In this document: positions 36,352-44,218 of the stretch, piece by piece | How the letters are laid out: every line of letters begins with the position of its first letter | Numbering within the stretch: position 1 is the first letter of the stretch | From: Paenibacillus sp. 1_12 | GTDB lineage: Bacteria > Bacillota > Bacilli > Paenibacillales > NBRC-103111 | Assembly (NCBI RefSeq): GCF_900114475.1 | Contig: NZ_FOTE01000007.1 | Location: forward strand, 1 to 64,000 | DNA length: 64,000 bases | Reading direction: 5' to 3' | Notes under the pieces: generated by a model | What the model was told of the DNA's origin: nothing | The model's database searches: none | The model's input: the letters and a program-made list of their open reading frames with translations, nothing else | Translations under genes and position numbers: made by a program

Positions 36352-36597
36352 ATGCTTACCGTTTGGGGAGTATTGATAGTCGGAGGGGCCATATTTTTCC
36401 TGCAAGGCTCGCAGCTGGTGAAACGGAAAGAAAAAAAGGAGATGATCATCTTTTCATCTTCCATGGTTATTGCCATGATGCTGTATATTGGGTTGGCCGT
36501 CCGTCTTCCGATTTCCAGTCCAGCCGAAATTATTGGCAAAATCCTCAATCCCATTGTTAGACCCATTGAACATTGGATGAACGAAGGTGCTTCATGA
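36352..36597 (+). CDS. Small two-TM germinant receptor D subunit
   Basis: 81 residues: one hydrophobic helix at 4-19 (VWGVLIVGGAIFFLQG), a basic loop QLVKRKEKKE, a second helix at 31-50, and a short amphipathic end. Small two-helix D proteins of about this size are known in many gerA-family operons of Bacillus and Clostridium, where they modulate receptor function. AGGAGGAGAG precedes the ATG. It overlaps the B-subunit start by four bases (ATGA). Placed between C and B. Confidence 0.8.
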   Translation: MLTVWGVLIVGGAIFFLQGSQLVKRKEKKEMIIFSSSMVIAMMLYIGLAVRLPISSPAEIIGKILNPIVRPIEHWMNEGAS

Positions 36598-37712
36598 TTG
36601 AGAATGGTAAAATTTCTCCTTCGCAATTTGGTATCACTGTTTTCATGTATACGTTGGGAAGTGCGGTTCTGTTGATGCCATCTGTACTTGCGACTATCGC
36701 CAAACAGGATGCATGGATAACAGTACTTATGATGATTCCTGCAGTGCTGCTATTGATTCAAATTTGGACACAACTGGCTCGTATGTTTCCTCATGAGAGC
36801 ATCATTCAATATAGTGAGCGGATACTAGGGAAATGGCTCGGCAAAATAGTTGCCCTGCTGTATTTGAGTTATTTTATATTCCTTACCGCGCTTGTGCTTA
36901 GAAACGTAGGAGGATTTATTACAACACATGTGCTGGTAGAAACACCAATGCAATTTGTTCATATTATTTTTATGGTTGCTGTAGTTTATGGTGCCTACTT
37001 GGGGCTTGAAGTTTTAGCAAGAACAAGTGAGATATTTTTCCCGTGGGTACTAGGGATTTATTTTTTGACGAGTATTTTATTGATACATAATATCGATTTG
37101 TCCAAATTATTGCCTATTCTACCCGATGGATGGATGCCGCCGATTAAAGCAATCTATCCACTGCTCGGATTTCCTTTGAGCGAATTAGTTGTATTTTTGA
37201 TCATATTGCCATTTGTTAATAACCAGAATAAATCCAGGAAGTACTTCAATCTTTTTATGGTGATGAACGTTATATTTGGTACTATTATCGTTGTGATTAC
37301 CATTTCTGTATTAGGGGTGGACCTTACAGCAAGAAGTACTTTTGCTGTTTTTGATGTGGCAAAAGAAATTGCCATTGGCAAATTTTTTTCGCGTGTTGAG
37401 ATTTTGGTTGGTGGGATTTGGATAATGACGATATTTGTGAAATTATCCTTTTGTTTTTATGTCACGAATATCGCATTTGCTCAGTTCTTCAAAATGAAAA
37501 GCTTCCGTATCACCATACTCCCATTCGGATTAATCGTGATTCCTTTATCGATGATCGTTTACAAAAATACAGGTGAATTTTCCACATTTTCTACGATGGT
37601 ATATCCAATCTACAGCCTATTCCACGGATTGGTTATTCCTTTGATCCTGCTATGTGTTGCAAAGATCAGGAAACTAAAAGGCAAGGTAGCAGCAGAAAGC
37701 TCCGTCAAATAG
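36594..37712 (+). CDS. Spore germinant receptor subunit B (GerB/GerKB, APC-type permease)
   Basis: 372 residues with ten hydrophobic segments. It starts KISPSQFGITVFMYTLGSAVLLMPSVLATIAKQDAWI, the usual B-subunit opening, then YFIFLTALVLRNVGGFITTHVL, and FPLSELVVFLIILPFV. B subunits belong to the amino acid-polyamine-organocation superfamily and bind the germinant. Start ATG 36594 lies inside the stop of the D gene; the frame opening at 36573 is rejected because it lacks a ribosome site. The last gene of the A-C-D-B operon. The germinant cannot be read from sequence. Confidence 0.92.
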   Translation: MIENGKISPSQFGITVFMYTLGSAVLLMPSVLATIAKQDAWITVLMMIPAVLLLIQIWTQLARMFPHESIIQYSERILGKWLGKIVALLYLSYFIFLTALVLRNVGGFITTHVLVETPMQFVHIIFMVAVVYGAYLGLEVLARTSEIFFPWVLGIYFLTSILLIHNIDLSKLLPILPDGWMPPIKAIYPLLGFPLSELVVFLIILPFVNNQNKSRKYFNLFMVMNVIFGTIIVVITISVLGVDLTARSTFAVFDVAKEIAIGKFFSRVEILVGGIWIMTIFVKLSFCFYVTNIAFAQFFKMKSFRITILPFGLIVIPLSMIVYKNTGEFSTFSTMVYPIYSLFHGLVIPLILLCVAKIRKLKGKVAAESSVK

Positions 37713-37866
37713 ATGTAAGCAAGGTATGTACTCACATTTTCCTCCTAGTTCTTTGCCTAATCATGTATACATTTACTATTCATTTATGTTACTATGTTAG
37801 GACGTCTTAACACATAGCGGTGATTTCTGTGAATTTACGAATAACAACAATACGAAAATGTCCTTA

Positions 37867-37896
37867 AACCTTGACCGGAATCGGTCAAGGTTTTTT
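37867..37896 (+). terminator. Rho-independent terminator
   Basis: CCTTGACCG GAAT CGGTCAAGG then six T: a perfect 9-bp stem between the ger operon and the CDF transporter gene. It probably closes the ger operon or a short leader of the transporter gene. Confidence 0.9.
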
Positions 37897-37932
37897 GTTT
37901 CCTTAGGGAAAAAATTCTGGCAGGGGGAATAA

Positions 37933-38838
37933 ATGATGGAGATGGGTAAGAAGGACGCTTCAATGATTGCTGTATGGATAAGCTTGATTAGTAATGTAAT
38001 GCTGACTATTCTCAAGCTGCTGGTAGGTCTATTGTTTAACAGCCCAGTATTATTGGCTGACGGCGTGCACAACGCGGGTGATGTCATTGCAACCATAGCC
38101 GCATTAAGCTCTATGCGTATATCCAAGCAGCCTGCCGATGAGGACCATCCTTATGGACATGGAAAGGCTGAGGTTCTGGCTTCCGGTATCGTGGCTGTCA
38201 TTATGGGACTAGCTGCTATTTATATTGGTTACGAGGCGGTGTCTGCTTTTTTTGAAGAGCCTGCACAAGCAAGTGTGATCGCTTTGATTGCAGCATTTCT
38301 CTCTTTAATATGGAAACAGGCGTTATATGTGTACACGATCCGAGTTGGTAAACAGACGAATAGCAAGGGTTTGATTGCAACCGCGTATGACCACCTTGCT
38401 GATGTATATGCATCTCTTGCGGCAGTTGTGGGTATTGGTCTGGCCTTCATTGGAGAAACTTATCACATTCCTTATTTGTCCTATGGAGATCCGGCGGCGG
38501 GTATTGTGGTGTCGATACTGGTATTAAAGCTGGCTATAGAGATGTCACTGGAAACGGTTGGCATTCTAATGGATAAGACAGTTAGTATGGAAAAATTAAA
38601 TGAATATGCAGCTTTGATCCAATCCATCTCACAAGTTAAACGAATAGACCGCCTACGTGCCAGAGAACACGGTCATTATATTCTTGTGGATGTCAGAGTA
38701 AGTATTCCAGGGGAGTTAAGCATTCAAGAGGGGCATGACATTTCCCGTAAAATAAAAGGTGCCATTATCGAGAATCACAGTGATGTGGATGAGGTGTTAA
38801 TTCATTTGAATCCTTGGTATCCAGCAGAATCCAGATAA
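37933..38838 (+). CDS. Cation diffusion facilitator (Zn/Fe/Mn efflux)
   Basis: 301 residues: six membrane helices plus a cytoplasmic ferredoxin-like domain (about 205-295). The metal site is formed by LLADGVHNAGDV in helix 2 (D-x-x-H/N-x-x-x-D) and AYDHLADVYASL in helix 5 (H-x-x-x-D). DEDHPYGHGKAEVLA in the loop is the family signature. Such proteins exchange protons for divalent metal. AGGGGGAAT precedes ATG 37933 (ATG 37936 is equally possible). It is transcribed alone, after a terminator. Which metal is unclear. Confidence 0.9.
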   Translation: MMEMGKKDASMIAVWISLISNVMLTILKLLVGLLFNSPVLLADGVHNAGDVIATIAALSSMRISKQPADEDHPYGHGKAEVLASGIVAVIMGLAAIYIGYEAVSAFFEEPAQASVIALIAAFLSLIWKQALYVYTIRVGKQTNSKGLIATAYDHLADVYASLAAVVGIGLAFIGETYHIPYLSYGDPAAGIVVSILVLKLAIEMSLETVGILMDKTVSMEKLNEYAALIQSISQVKRIDRLRAREHGHYILVDVRVSIPGELSIQEGHDISRKIKGAIIENHSDVDEVLIHLNPWYPAESR

Positions 38839-38927
38839 GCGGATGTACTTTTCATTATTTTTTCAGAGTAAGAAGGTAATATAATAAGTAGCAAACATAA
38901 CTTCAACGTTATAGTAGGAGCCTACTT

Positions 38928-39479
38928 ATGAAACCAACAGACGAGCAATATTCTAGACAAAAATTGTGGATACCTGAGAAGGAACGAGTTTGGATGTTAG
39001 CGGCGGCTGTTGTCTCTCTAATCATTATGATAGCTGGGATTTGGAGTATGATCCACGTATCTGACTCGGTGCTGCACAGCAAAAGATTCGAAATGACTTT
39101 TAAAAATTATGGATCGAACGCAAGGATTGCGCTTTTCGTTGTCCTGGCAAACTACGTACTTCTGCTTATCTTACAAAAGCGACTGGTTGATCGTTGGAGC
39201 AGCGTAAAAAAATGGATAATCAAGCTATGGCAATCCATTCGATTCTTGCATACACCTATTGCCATTATTGCGATCGGATTCATTGTACTTCATGTGGTGG
39301 GAGTATTCATGTACGGCTTTAAGTATAATTTCAACAACATCAGTGGTCTACTAGCTTTGCTAGTTCTTCTTCCCGTTCCGGTTTCAGGTTTATTCAGATA
39401 CAAGAAGCTGGATCGAAAATGGCATCTGCGGTTGGGTTTAGGATTTGCTGTTTTGTTTCTAATACATTCTTTTGTGTAA
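38928..39479 (+). CDS. Four-TM membrane protein, cytochrome b-like
   Basis: 183 residues with four hydrophobic helices. Histidines sit in the third and fourth helices (LHTPIAIIAIGFIVLHVVG; WHLRLGLGFAVLFLIHSF), the spacing expected if haem is bound as in small cytochrome b561 or ferric-reductase-type proteins. This is an inference from the histidine pattern, not a firm family match. TAGGAG precedes the ATG. It is convergent with the RnfD-like gene of the flavin module and shares a bidirectional terminator with it, so a role in the same membrane electron transfer is plausible. Confidence 0.6.
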   Translation: MKPTDEQYSRQKLWIPEKERVWMLAAAVVSLIIMIAGIWSMIHVSDSVLHSKRFEMTFKNYGSNARIALFVVLANYVLLLILQKRLVDRWSSVKKWIIKLWQSIRFLHTPIAIIAIGFIVLHVVGVFMYGFKYNFNNISGLLALLVLLPVPVSGLFRYKKLDRKWHLRLGLGFAVLFLIHSFV

Positions 39480-39506
39480 AAAAACCTGGCCATTGGCCAG
39501 GTTTTT
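39478..39506. terminator. Bidirectional rho-independent terminator
   Basis: AAAACCTGGCC ATT GGCCAGGTTTTT: an 11-bp stem with A-run and T-run, serving both convergent genes. Confidence 0.9.
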
Positions 39507-39557
39507 CTGTAGTTCTAAGCTTAGATTGAAATTACAGAGGGAGTGGGTGTGTTATAT

Positions 39558-40382
39558 CTAAGAACGAGCTCCTGCTCCTTTTATAACTCTATAAAGACTG
39601 TTCCCCAGATTAGCCGCCAGCAGCCCTGCAAGTAGAAAGGACAATCCTCCGATCCAAACGTTCACGCCAACACTGATGATCGCAGCTGCCATTCCAAATA
39701 GGATCTGCTCACGATAATTGCTCGGTGATGTCGGAGGATCGCTCAGCATAAAGAATGAAAGGAACAGAACGGCGTTAATAAACGGGATTCGAAAAATATC
39801 GTTGACATCAATCGTATGGTAAAGCGAAATTCCAGTAAATAAGGCAAAGTATGTGCCGAGAAATGCAAAAAGTAACGGAAATTTGTTCACTTTATTAACT
39901 ACCAGATAACCGCCAGCAACGAGAAGTATAAGCGTCCATCCAGGAAGTGCGGACAAGCCGCCCCACCATTCATGGCCACTGGAAAAAATCAGTAGGACAG
40001 CGAGAAGGCCTGCCGCGGCGGGATTGAAAATCGGCTTTTTCTTCATACGGAGTGCATGCTTGGAAATAATGGCAATAGCCGCTGCAGCAGCCGTGATCAA
40101 CCAATGGGTTGTGGGGCTTAAGACTAATGCAATGATAAGACCAGTGAGTATAGCACCATCAGGCACCAGCTTTTTCCGTTTTAGTATGCACATCATAGCT
40201 AAGTCCAGTAGCGCAGCTGTACAAACGGCGATCACGACATTCGCAATGCCTTGGGAAGAATACGAGCCTAAAGAAGCAACAACTGTAAGAACGAGCAGAA
40301 TAATCAAAACATAGCCCTTGGGTGTTTTCAAAAAAGAATGCTTTCGACTTAATATCCTATTGTTTAAATTGACTTCACTCAT
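39558..40382 (-). CDS. RnfD/NqrB-like membrane subunit
   Basis: 274 residues, about nine hydrophobic segments. KLVPDGAILTGLIIALVLSPTTHW, HALRMKKKPIFNPAAAGLLAVLL, INAVLFLSFFMLSDPPTSPSNYREQILFG are RnfD/NqrB family signatures. Full Rnf or Nqr complexes are absent, so this is a stand-alone RnfD-like protein of the kind found in extracytosolic flavin clusters, where it carries electrons across the membrane. ATG 40382 has AAGAGGT at good spacing (ATG 40388 does not), and overlaps the apbE end by eight bases. Last gene of a three-gene operon. Confidence 0.85.
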   Translation of the reverse strand: MSEVNLNNRILSRKHSFLKTPKGYVLIILLVLTVVASLGSYSSQGIANVVIAVCTAALLDLAMMCILKRKKLVPDGAILTGLIIALVLSPTTHWLITAAAAAIAIISKHALRMKKKPIFNPAAAGLLAVLLIFSSGHEWWGGLSALPGWTLILLVAGGYLVVNKVNKFPLLFAFLGTYFALFTGISLYHTIDVNDIFRIPFINAVLFLSFFMLSDPPTSPSNYREQILFGMAAAIISVGVNVWIGGLSFLLAGLLAANLGNSLYRVIKGAGARS

Positions 40383-41292
40383 ACCCATACCTCTTCATGT
40401 CGTTTGTCGTAACTATCTGTAAAGAAGAAGTAATCCACAGACCTTGAAGCTCTGCATCTTCAAGCCATTTCCTTCCTTGCTCTTGTCCCAGTAGAAAAGC
40501 GGCCGTAGAAGCGCCATCAGCGAGCATTGCGTAAGGTGCGACTACCGTACAGCTGAATAAATCTTCACTGGTGGCCTGCTTATGGGGATCGATAAGATGA
40601 TGCATCCCATTGTGTATATGAATTCGTTCGTAGGTACCCGAAGTGCAGACTGCCATATCACTGATGCATAGCGTACCCATAGTGCTTTCCTTCTCCAGTG
40701 GATGACGTATTCCAATTCGCCAAGGCTGCTGGTTTTCATTCACACCCCCAGCAAAAATGTCTCCACCTGCATCGATAATAAATCCCTCGAAGCTGTCCAA
40801 TATCCGTTTGGCCAGATCAATGGCCATTCCTTTTGCTATGGCTCCCAGGTCGAGGACCAGTGGCTTTAACAGCTTGATAGTTCTATGATTTTCGTCGATC
40901 TCAACATCCGTATAGCTTGCAGGGTGTGTCGAGTCCGGTATAGGGGCAGGTGTACGGCCATTCAAATAATGACGGGAAAATCCTTTTTCTTCCATGAGCC
41001 TCCCGATAGTCGGGTCAAAAATGCCATTCGTCATCCCTGCAAGCTCTAAGGAGAAGCGTATTGCTTCAAACAGCAATGGACTCACTGTAACGGCTGAACC
41101 TACATGGCGGCTAAGGTTTCTCATTTCGCTGTTGTCATCGAAACGGCTACAGGTCGATTCCACAAAGGTAAATACATCAAATACTTGATCGATGCTCTGA
41201 TGAATGAATGACTCGGAATGGGCAGAAACTACTTTTACCGTAATCAGGGTATCCATACAAATTATTGAACGTACGACGCTTTTTATCTTCAT
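40375..41292 (-). CDS. apbE: FAD:protein FMN transferase (ApbE)
   Basis: Transfers FMN from FAD to a Thr/Ser of a target protein. 305 residues: CMDTLITVKVV opening, STCSRFDDNSEMRNLS, FDPTIGRLM, LVLDLGAIAKGMAIDLAKRIL, GFIIDAGGDIFAGG, WRIGIRHP, and the Mg-binding ADGASTAAFLLGQEQG. No lipoprotein signal is present, unlike many ApbE proteins. The likely targets are its neighbours: the FMN-binding domain protein encoded just upstream (four-base ATGA overlap) and the RnfD-like protein downstream. The three genes form one operon read leftward. Confidence 0.92.
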   Translation of the reverse strand: MKIKSVVRSIICMDTLITVKVVSAHSESFIHQSIDQVFDVFTFVESTCSRFDDNSEMRNLSRHVGSAVTVSPLLFEAIRFSLELAGMTNGIFDPTIGRLMEEKGFSRHYLNGRTPAPIPDSTHPASYTDVEIDENHRTIKLLKPLVLDLGAIAKGMAIDLAKRILDSFEGFIIDAGGDIFAGGVNENQQPWRIGIRHPLEKESTMGTLCISDMAVCTSGTYERIHIHNGMHHLIDPHKQATSEDLFSCTVVAPYAMLADGASTAAFLLGQEQGRKWLEDAELQGLWITSSLQIVTTNDMKRYGYE

Positions 41293-41867
41293 GAGAGCTG
41301 TTGTGCTTTGCTTAATGCTTGAAGAACAGCTTCAATAAAGTCTTTGGAGCTATTGGTAGCCCTGCTGACGGTGTCAATATTGGCACTTTGTTTTTCAACA
41401 ACTTGTTGCGGTAAGCTCTCAATATAGGTAACAGGATACCGCGTAGCGCTGCGGGTAATTTCTACGTTTGCGATGCTGCCTTGTTTAATGGTTACTGCCA
41501 CCTCTACCGTACCGAAACGGTTGGTGCCTGAGCCGTTGTAGCTTCCATCCTTATATTTTGGCTGTGCTGTAGATGGCTTTGCTGAACCTGTGGGTGGTTG
41601 TGCAGGCTTGCCTGCTGATTCTGCTTGTGCAGGTTCGCTTCGGGAAGGCTGTGCTGCTTCGGGCATGGATGATTTTGATCTTGAATGCCTTTCTTGACGA
41701 CCTATTGGCCGAGTTTGCTCGCCAGAGCTTACAGTTGGGCTCATGAGGGCCTCCGTCGGAGTCATGGCCTGAAGGCTTTGCGGTTCCGTAACGAAATATC
41801 CGGCAGCATATACAATACCAATTGCTGTAGAGCATAAGGCTATAAGCTTCTTTCCAATAACAGCCAT
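41289..41867 (-). CDS. Exported FMN-binding domain protein (flavinylation target)
   Basis: 192 residues. N-terminal hydrophobic anchor (about 6-26). Then a roughly 70-residue low-complexity Ser/Pro/Ala/Gln linker, and an FMN_bind domain (about 103-190: YKDGSYNGSGTNRFGTVEVAVTIKQGSIANVEITRS, then IDTVSRATNSSKDFIEAVLQAL). The Thr in SRAT is the predicted FMN attachment site; the usual motif is S/T-G-A-T/S, so the Gly position is Arg here. AAAGGA precedes the ATG. First gene of the operon with apbE and the RnfD-like gene. Confidence 0.87.
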   Translation of the reverse strand: MAVIGKKLIALCSTAIGIVYAAGYFVTEPQSLQAMTPTEALMSPTVSSGEQTRPIGRQERHSRSKSSMPEAAQPSRSEPAQAESAGKPAQPPTGSAKPSTAQPKYKDGSYNGSGTNRFGTVEVAVTIKQGSIANVEITRSATRYPVTYIESLPQQVVEKQSANIDTVSRATNSSKDFIEAVLQALSKAQQLS

Positions 41868-41985
41868 AGTTCATTTTCCTTTCGTATAACTTATAGAGGA
41901 TGTTCAAATGGACAGCGGAGGTATATAGCTTCTTAGCGAAATACCTTTTATACACGCTCTTATCTATCGATCATAAGGGAAGTCA

Positions 41986-42001
41986 ATGAAAAAATCATGA
42001 A
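41986..42001 (-). promoter_or_regulatory. Response-regulator box, minus orientation
   Basis: On the minus strand it reads TTCATGATTTTTTCAT, a TTCAT-N6-TTCAT direct repeat with an 11-bp period. It faces the FMN-binding/apbE/RnfD operon and differs by one base from the plus-strand box at 42040. Confidence 0.6.
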
Positions 42002-42039
42002 AGTTGGCTGTAAGCATGCCGGACCTGTCGTTTCATTTC

Positions 42040-42055
42040 TTCATTATTTTTTCAT
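42040..42055 (+). promoter_or_regulatory. Response-regulator box, plus orientation
   Basis: TTCATTATTTTTTCAT, a TTCAT-N6-TTCAT direct repeat, with a further TTCAT at 42032. It faces the two-component genes. OmpR-type regulators bind such 11-bp-phased repeats. Confidence 0.6.
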
Positions 42056-42108
42056 GGAATTTTGCTATGCTTAAAGTGGAACTATAGGAGCGTGAAAGAA
42101 GGGCAAAC

Positions 42109-42801
42109 ATGAGAATATTACTGGTGGAGGACGACGTTAAGCTCGGGTTTTTGATTGAATATAAGCTGAAGCATGAAGGGCATCAAGTGGATTGGGCTAA
42201 GAACTCGGAGGAAGCTGAGAGTTTTTTTATAGCAGAGGCGTACGATCTCTATATTTTGGATTGGATGATTCCGGGAAAGACAGGACTTGAGCTATGTAAG
42301 GAGCGGAGAAAACAGAAGGACAGCACGGCCATATTGATGCTGACTGCACGCGATGCTGTAGAGGATCGGGTTAAGGGCTTGGTGGATGGGGCTGATGATT
42401 ATTTGGTAAAGCCGTTTGCTTTTGAGGAGTTATTTGCCCGTATGACTGCTCTGGATCGGAGAAAACAGACAAGCGGGTACGAGGAAGGCTGCGCTTCCAA
42501 AAGTCTGAAGCTGAATTTGCAAACACAAGAGGTGGAACGTGAGGGCTCCTTAATCTATTTAACGAAAAGGGAATTTCAACTCCTGTCTTACATGATGCGC
42601 AATCCCGACGAGGTTTTGTCCAGAGAGCGAATTTTGAATTATGTGTGGGGTACCGAAGCTGAGGTGACATTAAATGCGGTAGATGCCACCGTAAAGCTGC
42701 TTCGTAAGAAGATCGACGATCCATATATCCACAAAGTAATTCAAAGTGTTCATGGACGAGGCTACCGTTTTTGGGATTCAGGGGCTGCTCAGCATGATTA
42801 G
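42109..42801 (+). CDS. OmpR/PhoB-family response regulator
   Basis: 230 residues. Receiver domain with the acidic pair in LLVEDD, phosphoacceptor Asp51 (LYILDWMIPGKTG), LTARD and DYLVKPF. The C-terminal winged helix of OmpR type includes LTKREFQLLSYMMRNPDEVLSRERILNYVWG and VDATVKLLRKKIDD ... VHGRGYRF. The gene overlaps the kinase gene by eight bases. It is divergent from the flavin operon, and the mirrored boxes between them suggest it controls both directions. Confidence 0.93.
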   Translation: MRILLVEDDVKLGFLIEYKLKHEGHQVDWAKNSEEAESFFIAEAYDLYILDWMIPGKTGLELCKERRKQKDSTAILMLTARDAVEDRVKGLVDGADDYLVKPFAFEELFARMTALDRRKQTSGYEEGCASKSLKLNLQTQEVEREGSLIYLTKREFQLLSYMMRNPDEVLSRERILNYVWGTEAEVTLNAVDATVKLLRKKIDDPYIHKVIQSVHGRGYRFWDSGAAQHD

Positions 42802-44119
42802 AGAAACACGCAAAACTCTATTTTTTATATATAGTGCCATTATCGGGTCTATTCTGATTATTATGGCCGTTTCCTTTTATTTGATGCTGTCAGGTGTGCT
42901 TGCTCGTGATGAACATATTCGTCTCGAAGCAGCTTCGGCAAAAGCACAGACGGAATGGCAGAGAAGGATAATGAACCGAATCGAGGGAAATAATGCCAAT
43001 AGAGAGATCAGGGACAATCGTCCTCATCGCATGGAATGGGAGTTTTTACAAAGCAATCAAGCTGCTGTTGTTTCAGATCAGAATGGACAAATTCTTTCAC
43101 AATCCTTAGGACGCAATCCACTAGTTACGGAAGGTTTTATGAGCGAAATCAAGATTCCAGCTACAAACAATAAGCCATATTTCCTAAAGCATATGGAAAT
43201 GGATAGCCGGAGCTATGCTGTTATAAGTATGGATATGGAGAATATACGCGGGATTAAGCTCTATATGGCAGAGGATGTCAGCAATCAAAAACACCTATTG
43301 GCTGAAATGCGGTGGCTGCTGGGGGGCGTATCCATCCTACTGTTGGTTGTAGCCTCGATTATAGGATATATATTATCGGGCCGGGCAATGATTCCAATAA
43401 CTCGTTCTTATGAGCGGCAAAAAGCCTTTACTGCCGATGCCTCCCATGAGCTGCGAACGCCGCTTAGCGTACTTCAAGCATCTATGGAAATATTGGAAGA
43501 ACAAAAGCAGCAGCTGCCATCCATTCATCAAGTGGTTATGGGACATATGAAGGATGAAATCCATCGGATGATTCGGCTTACAGAAAATTTGCTGCTGTTG
43601 GCACGAAATGATTCCGCTATTCCGCTAAGTCAGTTAGAGCTATTCGACCTTCGTCAAACGATTGTCAATGCTATTGATCGTATGCAGCTTGCCGCACAAG
43701 CGAAACAAATCGTGATTAAGGCTCATGTTGACGGCTTGAAAGAAGGTCTCTCGTATAAAGGGGATGCCGATCAGATTAGTCAATTGTTATATATCCTTCT
43801 TGACAATGCCGTTAAATTTTCGGATATGGAGGGATCTGTTATTGTGCAGTCACGGTCCTACGCAAAAAGGGGAATCGAAATTACAATTACAGATAAAGGC
43901 TGCGGGATCCCGGCGCAAGATATTCCTCATGTATTTGAGCGATTTTACAGGGTGGACAAGGCGCGCTCACGCGAGTCTGGGGGAACAGGTCTTGGACTGT
44001 CCATTGCATCCCGTATTGTTCATAATCATGGAGGTGAGCTCGCGGTCACAAGCACTATGGATCAAGGCAGCATATTCATAATCCGGATTCCTGAAATGGA
44101 GTTATTATCCGATTCTTAA
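42794..44119 (+). CDS. Sensor histidine kinase
   Basis: 441 residues. Two membrane segments (about 9-31 and 175-196) flank an extracytoplasmic loop of roughly 140 residues. HisKA carries His218 in [15 protein letters not shown]-box DNAVKFS, G1 ITDKGCGIP, F-box FERFYRVDKARS, G2 GGTGLGLSIA. No clear HAMP linker. The start at 42794 lies within the end of the regulator gene; the ORF opening at 42746 would be inside it. Cognate to the response regulator before it. The signal may be redox or envelope related, given the divergent flavin genes, but that is inference. Confidence 0.92.
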   Translation: MIRETRKTLFFIYSAIIGSILIIMAVSFYLMLSGVLARDEHIRLEAASAKAQTEWQRRIMNRIEGNNANREIRDNRPHRMEWEFLQSNQAAVVSDQNGQILSQSLGRNPLVTEGFMSEIKIPATNNKPYFLKHMEMDSRSYAVISMDMENIRGIKLYMAEDVSNQKHLLAEMRWLLGGVSILLLVVASIIGYILSGRAMIPITRSYERQKAFTADASHELRTPLSVLQASMEILEEQKQQLPSIHQVVMGHMKDEIHRMIRLTENLLLLARNDSAIPLSQLELFDLRQTIVNAIDRMQLAAQAKQIVIKAHVDGLKEGLSYKGDADQISQLLYILLDNAVKFSDMEGSVIVQSRSYAKRGIEITITDKGCGIPAQDIPHVFERFYRVDKARSRESGGTGLGLSIASRIVHNHGGELAVTSTMDQGSIFIIRIPEMELLSDS

Positions 44120-44175
44120 ATTTCTCCTTACCTGACATAACGGGTTTTGCTCGTTCATAAACTGATCTGATGTCA

Positions 44176-44200
44176 GAGCTGAATGATTTCAGCATTTTTG
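44176..44200 (+). terminator. Terminator after two-component operon
   Basis: GCTGAA TGAT TTCAGC then ATTTTTG: a short stem with a T-run, just before the oxalate decarboxylase ribosome site. Confidence 0.6.
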
Positions 44201-44218
44201 TGTAGAGGAGTCAATGAC

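Noticed and set aside
39558-40382. Complete Rnf or Nqr respiratory complex
   Set aside because: Only an RnfD-like subunit, ApbE and an FMN-binding protein are present; other subunits are missing.
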